Origin: Paraburkholderia phytofirmans OLGA172
Lineage (GTDB): Bacteria > Pseudomonadota > Gammaproteobacteria > Burkholderiales > Burkholderiaceae
Length of the DNA: 64,000 nt
NCBI RefSeq assembly: GCF_001634365.1
Contig: NZ_CP014578.1
Span: 4,278,001-4,342,000, forward strand
Reading direction: 5' to 3'
Shown piece by piece: positions 35,811 through 46,135 of the stretch (the stretch's first letter is position 1; each line of letters opens with the position of its first letter). The notes under the pieces were generated by a model that worked only from the letters and a program-made list of their open reading frames with translations, was not told the origin of the DNA and did no database searches. A program made the translations under genes and the position numbers.

Positions 35811-35874
35811 CTGAGTCTGTCTTGTTCACAGCCGATAAGCGTGAGCGCTCAACGCATTGACACGTTAGCTCGAG

Positions 35875-37406
<1,532 letters not shown>

Positions 37407-37592
37407 AACCTGTTACTGTTTTTCGGTTCAGTTAAGAACCGGTCGCTCACTCAACGTACTGACGAATGATTAACCTGTCCAAAGACAGGAAAACCTTCCT
37501 TTAATACTAGTGTGAGACTTGATACTTTCGCTTCCAGCAAACCCCGAAGGGTCCACTGCGCGTCGCGCATCAAGCGCCCACACTTATCGGCT

Positions 37593-37607
37593 GTTAATTT
37601 TTAAAGA
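37593..37607 (-). promoter_or_regulatory. boxA-like site in the 16S leader
   Basis: Minus-strand TCTTTAAAAATTAAC resembles boxA, about 190 bases upstream of 16S. It is followed by AGCCGATAAG, a sequence also seen on the minus strand after 16S (near 35832-35841), as expected for paired rRNA processing flanks. Confidence 0.55.
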
Positions 37608-37709
37608 TCGATTACGCATTCACTACCGAACCAGCACCGCGTTGCATCACATCACAACCACCCGGCACCGCTTCGTTCTGCGTCGCTGCATCAGCAGCAG
37701 AGAAACGAG

Positions 37710-37738
37710 ATTATGAAGGCTCTTTTTCGTTTCGTCAA
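37710..37738 (-). promoter_or_regulatory. rRNA operon proximal promoter (P2)
   Basis: TTGACG (37733-37738), 17-base spacer, CATAAT (37710-37715) on the minus strand, about 300 bases before 16S. A 7-bp inverted repeat GAAACGA/TCGTTTC (37702-37708 and 37727-37733) brackets the -10. Confidence 0.8.
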
Positions 37739-37824
37739 CAACATTTTTCGCTTTCGCTTAAAACCTTGTTGACGTCACGGCCGCTGGTTTCTGCCGCGGC
37801 CCTCGTTCGCAAACGAGGAGGCGA

Positions 37825-37853
37825 ACTATAGGCGAACATCAGCCATGTGACAA
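37825..37853 (-). promoter_or_regulatory. rRNA operon distal promoter (P1)
   Basis: TTGTCA (37848-37853), 17-base spacer, TATAGT (37825-37830). A/T-rich sequence immediately upstream (37854-37875) could serve as an UP element. The -10 is flanked by direct repeats of GTTCGCC and followed by a hairpin CCTCGTT/AACGAGG near the likely start site. The -35 begins only 28 bases after the stop codon of the upstream hydrolase gene. Confidence 0.8.
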
Positions 37854-37880
37854 GTGTTTGAAGAAAATCTTTTTTGCGGC

Positions 37881-39149
37881 TCACTTCCGGGTTGAATTCT
37901 CCAAAGCAGCCACCGGAACCGCTTCGGCCATTGCGGTGTATCCGGCGTCGCTGGGATGGATATGATCGCCACTGTCAAAGGTGCGCTGCAGGCGACTCGG
38001 GTGCGCCGGGTCGCGTAGTGCTGCGTCGAAATCTACGACGCCGTCGAAAGCGCGGCTGGTTCGAATCCACTGGTTGACCGCAAGCCGGATCGCCTCTCGG
38101 GGCGCCGGCAGCGAGGCAGGCGTCAACGTCGCGCCGAACACCTTCACGCCACGGTGCCGTGCATCTGCAATCACCCGCTGGTACCCGGCGATCAGATCGG
38201 CGGCTGTCACCGAGGTGTGTGGGGAGTCGCAGTCGAGGCCGCTACGAGCTGGCATCTCTGCAAAATTGATGTCGTTGATTCCGATCAGCAGAATCGCCGT
38301 CTTGACACCCGGGCGTTCCAGCACGTCCCGGTCGAAACGCCGGACGAGTGCGTCGCCGTAGCAGAGTGAGTCGCTCAACAAACGATTGCCGCTGATGCCA
38401 AGATTGACGATAGCCGTCGAGTGGTCTCCGGTGCCGGCGAACCGACGAGCCAGCGCGTCCGGCCAGCGTCGATTCTGATTCAGGCTGGAGCGCATGCCGT
38501 CGGTGATCGAGTCGCCGATCGCGGCGATGGCAACCGATGAAGGCGCGTCCACCGACAAGCCAGTCACCCACACATATTGCGTGAACCGGCCGCGAAACGA
38601 TTCAGCGGAAGTATCGGCCGTGTGATTACCCGGTACGGAAACGTAATTCAACTGACTCGATACCCGATGCCACGCCACGATCCGCTGTTCCGGCCCCGTG
38701 AACGCACTGAGCGCATACGGCGCACCTTCAACGATGTCGATAGCAACCGGGTCGCTATCCAACTCCGCGCCCGCCGGCACGCTCACCGAACTCTTGCCAC
38801 CGAACGTCACGCGCGCCTCGCCATTGCCTAGCGCCGCAGCCCCACCGGCCGAGCGCGCGATGCGCAAATCCTCGATGACGAGCGCCGTCTTCCCGTACTC
38901 ATTACTGAGATGGACTCGTGCGGATTTACCTGACAGCGTGGGATAGACGATCTGACGAACGGTGCGCCCTGCTACCTCCGGGGCGCGATATAAGGGCGGC
39001 AAATCCGATCGTTGCGGGATGGGTTGCAACGCCGTCGCCCACGCAGTAACCCAGTGCGCCGGGGCGTCGGCGGCAAAAACGGTCGAGGAAACGGCAAATT
39101 GGCAAAGCAGCGCCGCGCCACATGCGGCAGCCAGGGTGCGAATGGTCAT
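37881..39149 (-). CDS. Secreted SGNH/GDSL-family esterase
   Basis: Predicted exported hydrolase of 422 residues. A signal peptide is clear (MTIRTLAAACGAALLCQF ... VFA, cleavage after about residue 26). An N-terminal beta-rich region (30-200) precedes the SGNH domain: block I IGDSITDG with Ser214, block II GISGN (251-255), block III GIND (290-293) with Asn292, and block V DHIH with Asp395 and His398. The substrate is unknown; relatives act on acyl or acetyl esters of carbohydrates and lipids. The frame continues upstream through an 8-bp tandem repeat to 39293, but the signal peptide fixes the start at 39149. No terminator follows before the rRNA promoters. Confidence 0.88.
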   Translation of the reverse strand: MTIRTLAAACGAALLCQFAVSSTVFAADAPAHWVTAWATALQPIPQRSDLPPLYRAPEVAGRTVRQIVYPTLSGKSARVHLSNEYGKTALVIEDLRIARSAGGAAALGNGEARVTFGGKSSVSVPAGAELDSDPVAIDIVEGAPYALSAFTGPEQRIVAWHRVSSQLNYVSVPGNHTADTSAESFRGRFTQYVWVTGLSVDAPSSVAIAAIGDSITDGMRSSLNQNRRWPDALARRFAGTGDHSTAIVNLGISGNRLLSDSLCYGDALVRRFDRDVLERPGVKTAILLIGINDINFAEMPARSGLDCDSPHTSVTAADLIAGYQRVIADARHRGVKVFGATLTPASLPAPREAIRLAVNQWIRTSRAFDGVVDFDAALRDPAHPSRLQRTFDSGDHIHPSDAGYTAMAEAVPVAALENSTRK

Positions 39150-39507
39150 TCGGGTGGTCAGTTCGATGCGAAACGTGCATTGTGCCCGATCGCCATGGCC
39201 ATCGCGGCCGAATGGGCGAGTGGGCGAGTGGGCGAGTGGGCGAGTGGGCGAGTGGGCGAGCGCTATCGTACGATCACCCGCGCCTCGTATCAAGGCTGCG
39301 GCACCGACCGTACCGCAAGCGGGGGCACGGGTATTCGGTGGATCGCGCGGCGCCGGACGTATTCGGCTCGCCTGGCACTAGAGCCCCCACCCGGGGCCCT
39401 AGACGCAACGTCTGCGAAGCAGCCATCGGCCGAGGATGCACAGCGTCTCGCCCATATCAGGCCGCCTGCGCCACCGCCATTCGGTGTGAGCGCAAACGCA
39501 TTATTCG
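39150..39507. other. Gap between FAD protein and SGNH hydrolase
   Basis: About 358 bases with no supported gene. It holds the 6 x 8-bp tandem repeat at 39213-39260 and a GC-rich palindromic stretch near 39382-39405. No clear promoter for the hydrolase was recognised. Confidence 0.5.
39213..39260. repeat. Six perfect copies of an 8-bp tandem repeat
   Basis: The unit TGGGCGAG occurs six times without a mismatch, 64 to 111 bases upstream of the hydrolase start. A repeat of this unit length is prone to slippage. The hydrolase frame is open through it, reading as an alternating LAHSPTRP-type peptide. Confidence 0.95.
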
Positions 39508-41133
39508 TCATACCGCCACCGACGCCCCGCTCATCTTCAATGCAAGCGCTTCGGCCACCTCGATCCCGTCGATGGCTGCCGAGTAGATTCCGCCGGCATA
39601 CCCCGCGCCCTCACCGGCCGGATACAAGCCCTCGACATTCATGCTCTGATAGTCGTCCCGGCGCCGCACGCGAATCGGTGACGACGTTCTCGTCTCGACG
39701 CCTGTCAGCACGGCGTCATGCATGGCAAACCCGGCGATTTTCTTGTCCATCTGCGGCAACGCTTCGCGGATCGCCTCGATCACGTAGTCGGGCAGCGCCG
39801 TGCTGAGATCGGTCGGATGCACGCCCGGCTTGTAGGACGGCACCACCGACCCCAGCGACGTAGACGGCCGCCCAGCGATAAAATCGCCGACCAGTTGCCC
39901 CGGCGCCATATAGTTGCCGCCGCCCAGTTCGAACGCCCGCTCTTCCCATTTACGCTGGAAGGCGATGCCGGCAAGCGGCCCGCCCGGATAGTCGTCCGGC
40001 GTGATGCCGACGACAATCCCGGCGTTGGCATTGCGTTCCGCCCGTGAGTACTGGCTCATGCCGTTGGTCACCACGCGGCCCGGCTCGGAAGTCGCCGCGA
40101 CCACCGTGCCGCCCGGACACATGCAGAAGCTATAAACCGCACGCCCATTGCTGCAGTGATGCACCACCTTATAGTCAGCGGCGCCGAGTTGCTTGTGTCC
40201 CGCGAACTTGCCGAAACGACTGCGATCGATCAACCCTTGCGGATGTTCGATCCGGAAACCGAGCGAAAAAGGCTTGGCTTCGATATAGACGCCGCGGTCG
40301 TTCAGCATCTGGAAGGTATCGCGCGCGCTATGGCCGACCGCCAGCACCACGTGGTCGCAGCGCAAATGTTCGCCCGTCGACAGTTTGAGCCCGCGCACCT
40401 TGCCCTGATCGATTTCAATATCGTCGACCCGCGTCTCGAAACGCACTTCGCCGCCCAACTCGTGAATGGTCGCGCGCATCTTTTCGACCATGCTGACAAG
40501 GCGGAACGTGCCGATATGGGGGCGGCTCAGATAAAGAATGTCCTCCGGCGCACCCGCGCGGACGAACTCATCGAGCACCTTGCGGCCGTAGTGCTTCGGA
40601 TCCTTGATCTGACTATAAAGCTTGCCGTCCGAGAAGGTACCCGCGCCGCCTTCGCCGAACTGCACGTTCGATTCAGGATTGAGCACCGACTTGCGCCACA
40701 GGCCGAAAGTATCTTTAGTGCGCTCGCGCACGGCCTTGCCGCGCTCGAGAATGATCGGACGAAAGCCCATTTGGGCAAGGATCAGCCCGGCAAACAGGCC
40801 GCACGGCCCCATGCCGATCACGACCGGGCGCGGGGAGGTCATCTGCGCCGGTGCTTTGGCGACAAAACGGTACGTCATGTCCGGCGTCACGCCGCAGTGC
40901 GGCACGTCGGCGAGCCGCCTGAGCGCGGCCGCTTCATCTTTGACTTCAACGTCGACGATATAAGTGAGCTTGATGTCGGTGCGCTTGCGCGCGTCGTGTG
41001 CGCGGCGGAACACGGTGTATCGGACGAGCCCGTCGTCGCCCACGCCGAGCTCAGCGAGGCGCGCGCGGACGGCGGCTTCGAGAACGCTCTCGGGATGATC
41101 GAGCGGGAGTTTGATTTCGCTTAGACGTAACAT
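39508..41133 (-). CDS. FAD-dependent oxidoreductase, YtfP/BF-like family
   Basis: Flavoprotein of 541 residues. An N-terminal domain of about 95 residues (MLRLSEIKLPLDHPESVLE) precedes a dinucleotide-binding fold with GMGPCG (107-112) and the acidic end IILERG. Later conserved segments are SDGKLYSQIKD, CMCPGGTVVAA and a C-terminal FAD-contact GLYPAGEGAGYAGGI. These mark the widespread uncharacterised family of predicted NAD(FAD)-dependent dehydrogenases. The start is the ATG at 41133; a longer open frame upstream runs into the paa promoter and is rejected. It diverges from paaA across a 216-base gap. The reaction is unknown. Confidence 0.85.
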   Translation of the reverse strand: MLRLSEIKLPLDHPESVLEAAVRARLAELGVGDDGLVRYTVFRRAHDARKRTDIKLTYIVDVEVKDEAAALRRLADVPHCGVTPDMTYRFVAKAPAQMTSPRPVVIGMGPCGLFAGLILAQMGFRPIILERGKAVRERTKDTFGLWRKSVLNPESNVQFGEGGAGTFSDGKLYSQIKDPKHYGRKVLDEFVRAGAPEDILYLSRPHIGTFRLVSMVEKMRATIHELGGEVRFETRVDDIEIDQGKVRGLKLSTGEHLRCDHVVLAVGHSARDTFQMLNDRGVYIEAKPFSLGFRIEHPQGLIDRSRFGKFAGHKQLGAADYKVVHHCSNGRAVYSFCMCPGGTVVAATSEPGRVVTNGMSQYSRAERNANAGIVVGITPDDYPGGPLAGIAFQRKWEERAFELGGGNYMAPGQLVGDFIAGRPSTSLGSVVPSYKPGVHPTDLSTALPDYVIEAIREALPQMDKKIAGFAMHDAVLTGVETRTSSPIRVRRRDDYQSMNVEGLYPAGEGAGYAGGIYSAAIDGIEVAEALALKMSGASVAV

Positions 41134-41285
41134 GAGTACCGGGGGATGCAGGAAGGCCGCAAATCGCAGCCAATTCGCAATTTTATAGGTTAAGTGTCGG
41201 CGCGGGGCGGCAGTGCATGTGAAACGCCCTCGACGGCGCTCCTTCCTTCCCCTATCGATAGCCGCGGTCCGTCTCAAAAAATTTA

Positions 41286-41313
41286 TTAACCGACCGGTCG
41301 GTTGGTTTATACT
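41286..41313 (+). promoter_or_regulatory. paaA promoter with palindromic TetR-type operator (likely PaaR site)
   Basis: A perfect 16-base palindrome, AACCGACCGGTCGGTT (41288-41303), lies between a candidate -35 TTAACC (41286-41291) and -10 TATACT (41308-41313, 16-base spacing), so bound repressor would block RNA polymerase. ACCGACCGGTCGGT palindromes are typical TetR-family operators, and PaaR of Burkholderia is reported to bind such a site and release it with phenylacetyl-CoA. The paaR gene lies 4.8 kb downstream. Confidence 0.78.
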
Positions 41314-41349
41314 GCGCAAACACAGACAACTTCCGCTGAGAGCGTCCCC

Positions 41350-42348
41350 ATGTACACGCAATCCCTGGATATCCCCGGCAATGTTGCCCCGCTCGACGCG
41401 GCAGCGAGTTCGCCCGAACAGGCGCAATTCGATGCGGTCATGACCGCCGACGGCAAGATCGAGGCGCAGGACTGGATGCCTGACGCTTACCGCAAGACGC
41501 TGGTGCGGCAAATCTCGCAGCACGCGCATTCGGAGATCGTCGGCATGCTGCCAGAAGGCAACTGGATCACACGCGCACCCAGCCTGAAGCGCAAGGCGAT
41601 CCTGCTGGCCAAAGTGCAGGATGAAGCCGGCCACGGTCTCTATCTATATAGCGCGGCCGAAACGCTCGGTGTGTCGCGCGATCAGTTGATCGCTGCGTTG
41701 CACTCGGGCAAAGCCAAATATTCGAGCATCTTCAATTACCCGACGCCCACGTGGGCGGACGTCGGCGTGATCGGCTGGCTGGTGGACGGCGCGGCAATCA
41801 TGAACCAGATTCCGCTGTGCCGCTGCACTTACGGCCCGTACGCACGCGCAATGATCCGTATCTGCAAGGAAGAGTCGTTCCATCAGCGCCAAGGCTTCGA
41901 CGCGCTGATGTCGATGATGAGCGGCACCGAAGCGCAACGCGAATTGGTCCAGCAAGCCGTGAACCGCTGGTGGTGGCCGGTGCTGATGATGTTCGGACCG
42001 AGCGACAAAGACTCGATCCACAGCAACCAGTCGTCGAAATGGGGCATCAAACGCATCTCGAACGACGATCTGCGCCAGAAATTCGTCGACGCCACCGTCG
42101 ACCAGGCCAAGGTGCTCGGCGTCACGCTGCCGGACCCGGATCTGAAGTGGAACGAAGCCCGTGGCCACCACGACTATGGCGATATCGACTGGGAAGAATT
42201 CTGGCGCGTCGTGAATGGCGACGGCCCCTGCAACCGCGAACGTCTCGCGACTCGCGTGAAGGCGCACGACGAAGGCGCCTGGGTGCGCGAAGCCGCCCTC
42301 GCCCACGCCGAAAAGCAACGCCAGCGCGCGCAACAGCACGCCGCTTAA
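41350..42348 (+). CDS. paaA: Phenylacetyl-CoA 1,2-epoxidase subunit PaaA
   Basis: Catalytic subunit of 332 residues of the bacterial multicomponent monooxygenase that epoxidises the ring of phenylacetyl-CoA with O2 and NADPH. It has a ferritin-like diiron fold: DEAGH gives Glu92 and His95, and KEESFH gives Glu175 and His178. Length and sequence ([17 protein letters not shown] C terminus, here [13 protein letters not shown]) fit PaaA closely. The ATG at 41350 is selected by similarity; the ribosome binding site is weak. First gene of paaABCDE. Confidence 0.96.
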   Translation: MYTQSLDIPGNVAPLDAAASSPEQAQFDAVMTADGKIEAQDWMPDAYRKTLVRQISQHAHSEIVGMLPEGNWITRAPSLKRKAILLAKVQDEAGHGLYLYSAAETLGVSRDQLIAALHSGKAKYSSIFNYPTPTWADVGVIGWLVDGAAIMNQIPLCRCTYGPYARAMIRICKEESFHQRQGFDALMSMMSGTEAQRELVQQAVNRWWWPVLMMFGPSDKDSIHSNQSSKWGIKRISNDDLRQKFVDATVDQAKVLGVTLPDPDLKWNEARGHHDYGDIDWEEFWRVVNGDGPCNRERLATRVKAHDEGAWVREAALAHAEKQRQRAQQHAA

Positions 42349-42387
42349 CTCACGCGGCAAGCCGAACAAAGTATCAGGAGATCAGCG

Positions 42388-42672
42388 ATGAACAAGGAAT
42401 GGCCGATTTGGGAAGTCTTCGTGCGCAGCAAGCAGGGACTCGACCATAAACACTGCGGCAGCCTGCATGCCGCCGACGCGCCGATGGCGCTGCGCATGGC
42501 CCGCGACGTCTACACGCGCCGCCAGGAAGGCGTGAGCATCTGGGTGGTGCCGTCGTCGGCGATCACGGCGTCCGCGCCGGAAGACAAGGCGGAGCTGTTC
42601 GAACCGGCTGGCGACAAGATTTACCGCCATCCGACGTTCTATACGCTCCCCGACGAAGTCAACCACATGTAA
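42388..42672 (+). CDS. paaB: Phenylacetyl-CoA epoxidase subunit PaaB
   Basis: Small 94-residue subunit, MNKEWPIWEVFVRSKQGLDH, with the conserved HCGSLHAADAPMALRMARDVYTRR segment (split across 22-45). PaaB helps assemble the PaaABCE complex. AGGAGATCAGCG precedes the ATG. It lies 39 bases after paaA and 8 before paaC. Confidence 0.96.
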   Translation: MNKEWPIWEVFVRSKQGLDHKHCGSLHAADAPMALRMARDVYTRRQEGVSIWVVPSSAITASAPEDKAELFEPAGDKIYRHPTFYTLPDEVNHM

Positions 42673-42680
42673 GCGCGGCC

Positions 42681-43484
42681 ATGAACATTACGCCCCAACA
42701 TCTGCAGTACGTGCTGCGCCTCGCGGACACCGCGCTGATCCTCGGTCAGCGCAATACCGAGTGGTGCGGTCACGGCCCGGTTCTCGAAGAGGACATCGCG
42801 CTGTCGAACATGAGTCTGGATCTGATCGGTCAGGCGCGCCTGTTGTATACGCACGCCGCCTCGCTGGAACAGCAACTCACCGGCAAAAGCCGCACGGAAG
42901 ACGACTACGCCTACTTCCGCGCCGAACGTGAGTTCGCCAACTACACGCTGGCCGAGTTGCCGCATTACGGCCCGCTAGCCGGTACCGCGCAAGCCGAGAA
43001 GGACTACGCGGTCACGATCGTGCGCAATTTCCTGTACGCGACGCTGATGGCGCATCTTTGGTCGGCACTCACTACGTCGAAGGATGAACAGCTGGCAGCG
43101 ATCGCCTCGAAGTCGATCAAGGAAGCCAGCTATCACGTGCACCACGCAAGCGAATGGCTGATCCGTTTCGGCGACGGCACCGACGAGTCACATCGCCGTG
43201 CTCAAGCCGCACTCGACTATCTGCTGCCATACACGCGCGAGTTTTTCAGTGCCGACGCCGTGGAGGAGACCATCGCCGCCGCCGGTATCGGGCCGATGAC
43301 GTCGGATCTCGAAGGAGCATGGCTCGAAGACGTACAGGCCACGCTCGATAAAGCCACGCTCAAGCTGCCCGAAGCCGTCAAGCACATCACGACTGGCAAG
43401 CACGGCGAGCACTCGGAACACATGGGTTTTGTGCTGGCCGAAATGCAAAGCCTCGCGCGCCAGCATCCCGGCGCCACCTGGTAA
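42681..43484 (+). CDS. paaC: Phenylacetyl-CoA epoxidase subunit PaaC
   Basis: Structural ferritin-like subunit of 267 residues (MNITPQHLQYVLRLADTALI) that pairs with PaaA. The segment KEASYHVHHASEWLIRFGDG is typical. As known for the family, the diiron site is degenerate. It starts 8 bases after paaB. Confidence 0.95.
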   Translation: MNITPQHLQYVLRLADTALILGQRNTEWCGHGPVLEEDIALSNMSLDLIGQARLLYTHAASLEQQLTGKSRTEDDYAYFRAEREFANYTLAELPHYGPLAGTAQAEKDYAVTIVRNFLYATLMAHLWSALTTSKDEQLAAIASKSIKEASYHVHHASEWLIRFGDGTDESHRRAQAALDYLLPYTREFFSADAVEETIAAAGIGPMTSDLEGAWLEDVQATLDKATLKLPEAVKHITTGKHGEHSEHMGFVLAEMQSLARQHPGATW

Positions 43485-43515
43485 GCGCACAACCGGAACC
43501 CGACGGAACTTCACG

Positions 43516-44064
43516 ATGACGATGACGACCTCGACTGCCATGCTCACCGCCAACGCCACGCTCGAACGCGCGTGGGCCGTGCTCGAAACGGTGCCCGATC
43601 CGGAGATTCCGGTGGTGTCGATTCGGGAACTCGGCATTCTGCGCGACGTGCGGCGCGCCGCCGACGGCACGCTCGAAGTCGTGATCACGCCGACCTATTC
43701 CGGTTGCCCGGCAATGTCGCAGATCGCCGAAGACGTCGCGCATGCGCTCGACGCGGCCGATCTGAAGCCATATCGGATCGCCACGGTCCTCGCACCGGCC
43801 TGGACCACCGACTGGATGACCGCCGACGCGCGTGAAAAGCTGCGCGCCTACGGCATCGCGCCGCCGACGGGCAATTGCGGCTCCGCCGCGCCGTCGCAGG
43901 AAAAAGTGCTGCGTTTCATGCCGCGCGCGCTGCCGGCGCCGTCGTGCCCCCGTTGCGGCTCGGCGCATACCGAGCGCCTCGCGCAATTCGGCTCGACGGC
44001 CTGCAAGGCGCTGTACCGCTGCATCGACTGCCGCGAACCCTTCGACTACTTCAAACCATACTGA
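43516..44064 (+). CDS. paaD: Phenylacetate degradation protein PaaD
   Basis: Protein of 182 residues with an N-terminal MIP18/DUF59 domain (VLETVPDPEIPVVSIRELGI; TPTYSGCPAMSQI) and a C-terminal zinc-ribbon-like part with four cysteines (CPRCGSAH ... CIDCREPF). PaaD is thought to mature the Fe-S cluster of PaaE. Two ATGs occur (43516 and 43522); the first is used. It ends one base before paaE starts. Confidence 0.94.
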   Translation: MTMTTSTAMLTANATLERAWAVLETVPDPEIPVVSIRELGILRDVRRAADGTLEVVITPTYSGCPAMSQIAEDVAHALDAADLKPYRIATVLAPAWTTDWMTADAREKLRAYGIAPPTGNCGSAAPSQEKVLRFMPRALPAPSCPRCGSAHTERLAQFGSTACKALYRCIDCREPFDYFKPY

Positions 44065-44065
44065 T

Positions 44066-45154
44066 ATGGCTACCCCGCAATTTCATCCGCTGCGCATCCG
44101 CGAAGTGCGGCCCGAAACCGCCGACGCGGTCTCGGTTGCCTTCGAAGTCCCTGCCGAACTACGCGATCAATACCGCTTCATGCAGGGTCAGTTCGTCACG
44201 CTGAAAACGCACATCGACGGTGAGGAAACGCGCCGTTCGTATTCGATCTGCGTCGGCGTCACCGATTACGATCGCGACGGCGAATTGCGCATCGGCATCA
44301 AGCGCGTGCGCGGCGGGCGTTTCTCGAACTTCGCGTTCGACACGCTGCAGCCCGGCCACACCATTGACGTGATGACGCCGGACGGCCGCTTCTTCACCCA
44401 TCTGAATGCCGACCAGGGTCAGCAATACCTCGCGTTTTCCGGCGGCTCGGGCATCACACCGGTGCTCGCGATCATCAAGACCACGCTCGAAGTCGAGCCA
44501 CGCAGCACTTTCACGCTGGTGTACGGCAACCGCAGCGTCGATCAGATCATGTTCGCGGAAGAACTCGAGGATCTGAAGAACCGCTTCATGAACCGCTTCG
44601 TGCTCTATCACGTGCTGTCCGACGACCTGCAAGACGTCGAGCTGTTCAACGGCGTGCTCGACCAGGAGAAGTGCGCCGCCTTCATCGAAAATCTGCTGCC
44701 GGCCGACGCAATCGACGAAGCCTTCATCTGCGGCCCCGCACCGATGATGGATGCCGCCGAGGCTGCGCTGAAAGCAGCGGGCGTGCCTTCGGCAAAAGTG
44801 CATGTTGAGCGCTTCGGTTCGCCGCTGCCGCAAGCGGGCGTGCCGCCGGTCGAAATCACCGACGACACCCCGGCCGCCGACCTCGAAATCGTCCTCGACG
44901 GGAAAAGGCGCAAGCTGCGCCTGCCGTATCAGGGCGTGAGCGTGCTCGACGTCGGCTTGCGTGCCGGTCTCGCGTTGCCGTACGCGTGCAAGGGCGGCGT
45001 CTGCTGCACTTGCCGCGCGAAGGTGCTGGAAGGCGAGGTCAAGATGGAAAAGAACTACACGCTGGAAGAACACGAAATCCGCGACGGTTACGTGCTGACC
45101 TGCCAATGCCATCCAATCAGCGATCGCGTGGTGGTGAGTTACGACGAGCGCTGA
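44066..45154 (+). CDS. paaE: Phenylacetyl-CoA epoxidase reductase PaaE
   Basis: NADPH reductase of 362 residues feeding electrons to PaaA. The N-terminal FAD-binding domain carries RRSYSICVG, the NAD domain FSGGSGITPVLA and CGPAPMM, and a plant-type 2Fe-2S ferredoxin domain ends the protein with Cys308, Cys313, Cys316 and Cys346 in CX4CX2CX29C spacing. It follows paaD with a one-base gap and a terminator lies after it. Confidence 0.96.
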   Translation: MATPQFHPLRIREVRPETADAVSVAFEVPAELRDQYRFMQGQFVTLKTHIDGEETRRSYSICVGVTDYDRDGELRIGIKRVRGGRFSNFAFDTLQPGHTIDVMTPDGRFFTHLNADQGQQYLAFSGGSGITPVLAIIKTTLEVEPRSTFTLVYGNRSVDQIMFAEELEDLKNRFMNRFVLYHVLSDDLQDVELFNGVLDQEKCAAFIENLLPADAIDEAFICGPAPMMDAAEAALKAAGVPSAKVHVERFGSPLPQAGVPPVEITDDTPAADLEIVLDGKRRKLRLPYQGVSVLDVGLRAGLALPYACKGGVCCTCRAKVLEGEVKMEKNYTLEEHEIRDGYVLTCQCHPISDRVVVSYDER

Positions 45155-45221
45155 GCCGAACGCATCCGGCAGCCACGCGGCGCCTGGAACGCTTTCAGCA
45201 GGTCCGCGATCCGCTTACACT

Positions 45222-45272
45222 AGGGGCCGCTCGCGATTGGACGCCTGTCCCGGTCGATGAGCGGCCCCTTTT
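45222..45272 (+). terminator. Terminator after paaABCDE
   Basis: Eleven-base arms AGGGGCCGCTC and GAGCGGCCCCT with a 26-base loop, followed by TTT, about 70 bases after the paaE stop. The large loop makes it a fair rather than excellent terminator. Confidence 0.7.
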
Positions 45273-45308
45273 GCTATTTGCGTTTTTTGCCAGCCCAAGC
45301 CACTGCCG

Positions 45309-46121
45309 ATGAGCACCATCCACCTCACCAACGGCGATGTCGCCGCCGAGTCACTGCGCGCCGCGCTAGCCGAGGCGGGCCGCGACGATCGCGTGCACGC
45401 ACTGCGCGACGATCTGGCGGTCGGTCCGCTGCGCGGTATCGATGACGGACCCGACGTGCGAGCAGAATTCTGGGACCGTGTCAGCACGGACCGCCGGCGC
45501 GATTTTCTTCGGGAATTCCGCGAGCAGGCGGCCACGCTGGAGAACATCGCACGCGGTGCCGCGAACGTGGTGGTCTGGCACGGCGAAAGCGCAGCCGATC
45601 AATTGATGCTGCGCCGCGTCAGCTACCACCTGCGCAACAGCCCGCAACGGCTGAATGAAGTGCGTCTGTCGATTCACGACCTCACCGATCCGGACGCATG
45701 GGCGCACAGTCGCAAAGATCGCGCGACATCCGTCGGCATGTTCGCGCCGGCTGTACTGCAAGGGCGCCTGCCGGACGCGGCGCCGATTTCGGTTCTGCGC
45801 ATCAGCCGGCTTGCGCTCGAATGGCAGGAGGCCAAACACGCGAACGGCGAGACACGGCGCTGGCGCGACAACACTTTCACGAACGGCAGCTTCGCCGATC
45901 TGGACGCACTGATTCTCGAACAGGCCATCGGCGACTGGCAACCTGCCGCGCGTGTTGCCGCTGAACTGATGACCGCCGACCTCTGCTATCTGGTGAGCGA
46001 CAGCATCGTGCTGTGGCGCTTTCGCGAACTGGCCGCAACACGCCGCATCAAGCTGCGCGGCGACGCGAGCGCATGGCGCACGCTGGAGCTCTGCGCGGCA
46101 CTTGCACCCTGTCCACACTAA
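45309..46121 (+). CDS. DUF1835 domain-containing protein
   Basis: Protein of 270 residues. The N-terminal part (IHLTNGDVAAESLRAAL; DDLAVGPLRGIDD; about 3-45) is the DUF1835 pattern, and VVWHGESAADQLMLRRVSYHL near 85-105 fits the same family. The C-terminal half is helical and includes DLCYLVSDSIVLWRFRELA. No catalytic motif is known. It lies between paaE and paaR; the constant neighbourhood suggests a link with the paa regulon, but the terminator before it argues against strict co-transcription. Confidence 0.8.
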   Translation: MSTIHLTNGDVAAESLRAALAEAGRDDRVHALRDDLAVGPLRGIDDGPDVRAEFWDRVSTDRRRDFLREFREQAATLENIARGAANVVVWHGESAADQLMLRRVSYHLRNSPQRLNEVRLSIHDLTDPDAWAHSRKDRATSVGMFAPAVLQGRLPDAAPISVLRISRLALEWQEAKHANGETRRWRDNTFTNGSFADLDALILEQAIGDWQPAARVAAELMTADLCYLVSDSIVLWRFRELAATRRIKLRGDASAWRTLELCAALAPCPH

Positions 46122-46135
46122 TAAAACAGACGACC

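Noticed and set aside
39150..39293. N-terminal extension of the SGNH hydrolase through the 8-bp repeat as the main product
   Set aside because: A clear signal peptide begins at the internal ATG (39149); the extension would bury it. Kept only as a phase-variation idea.
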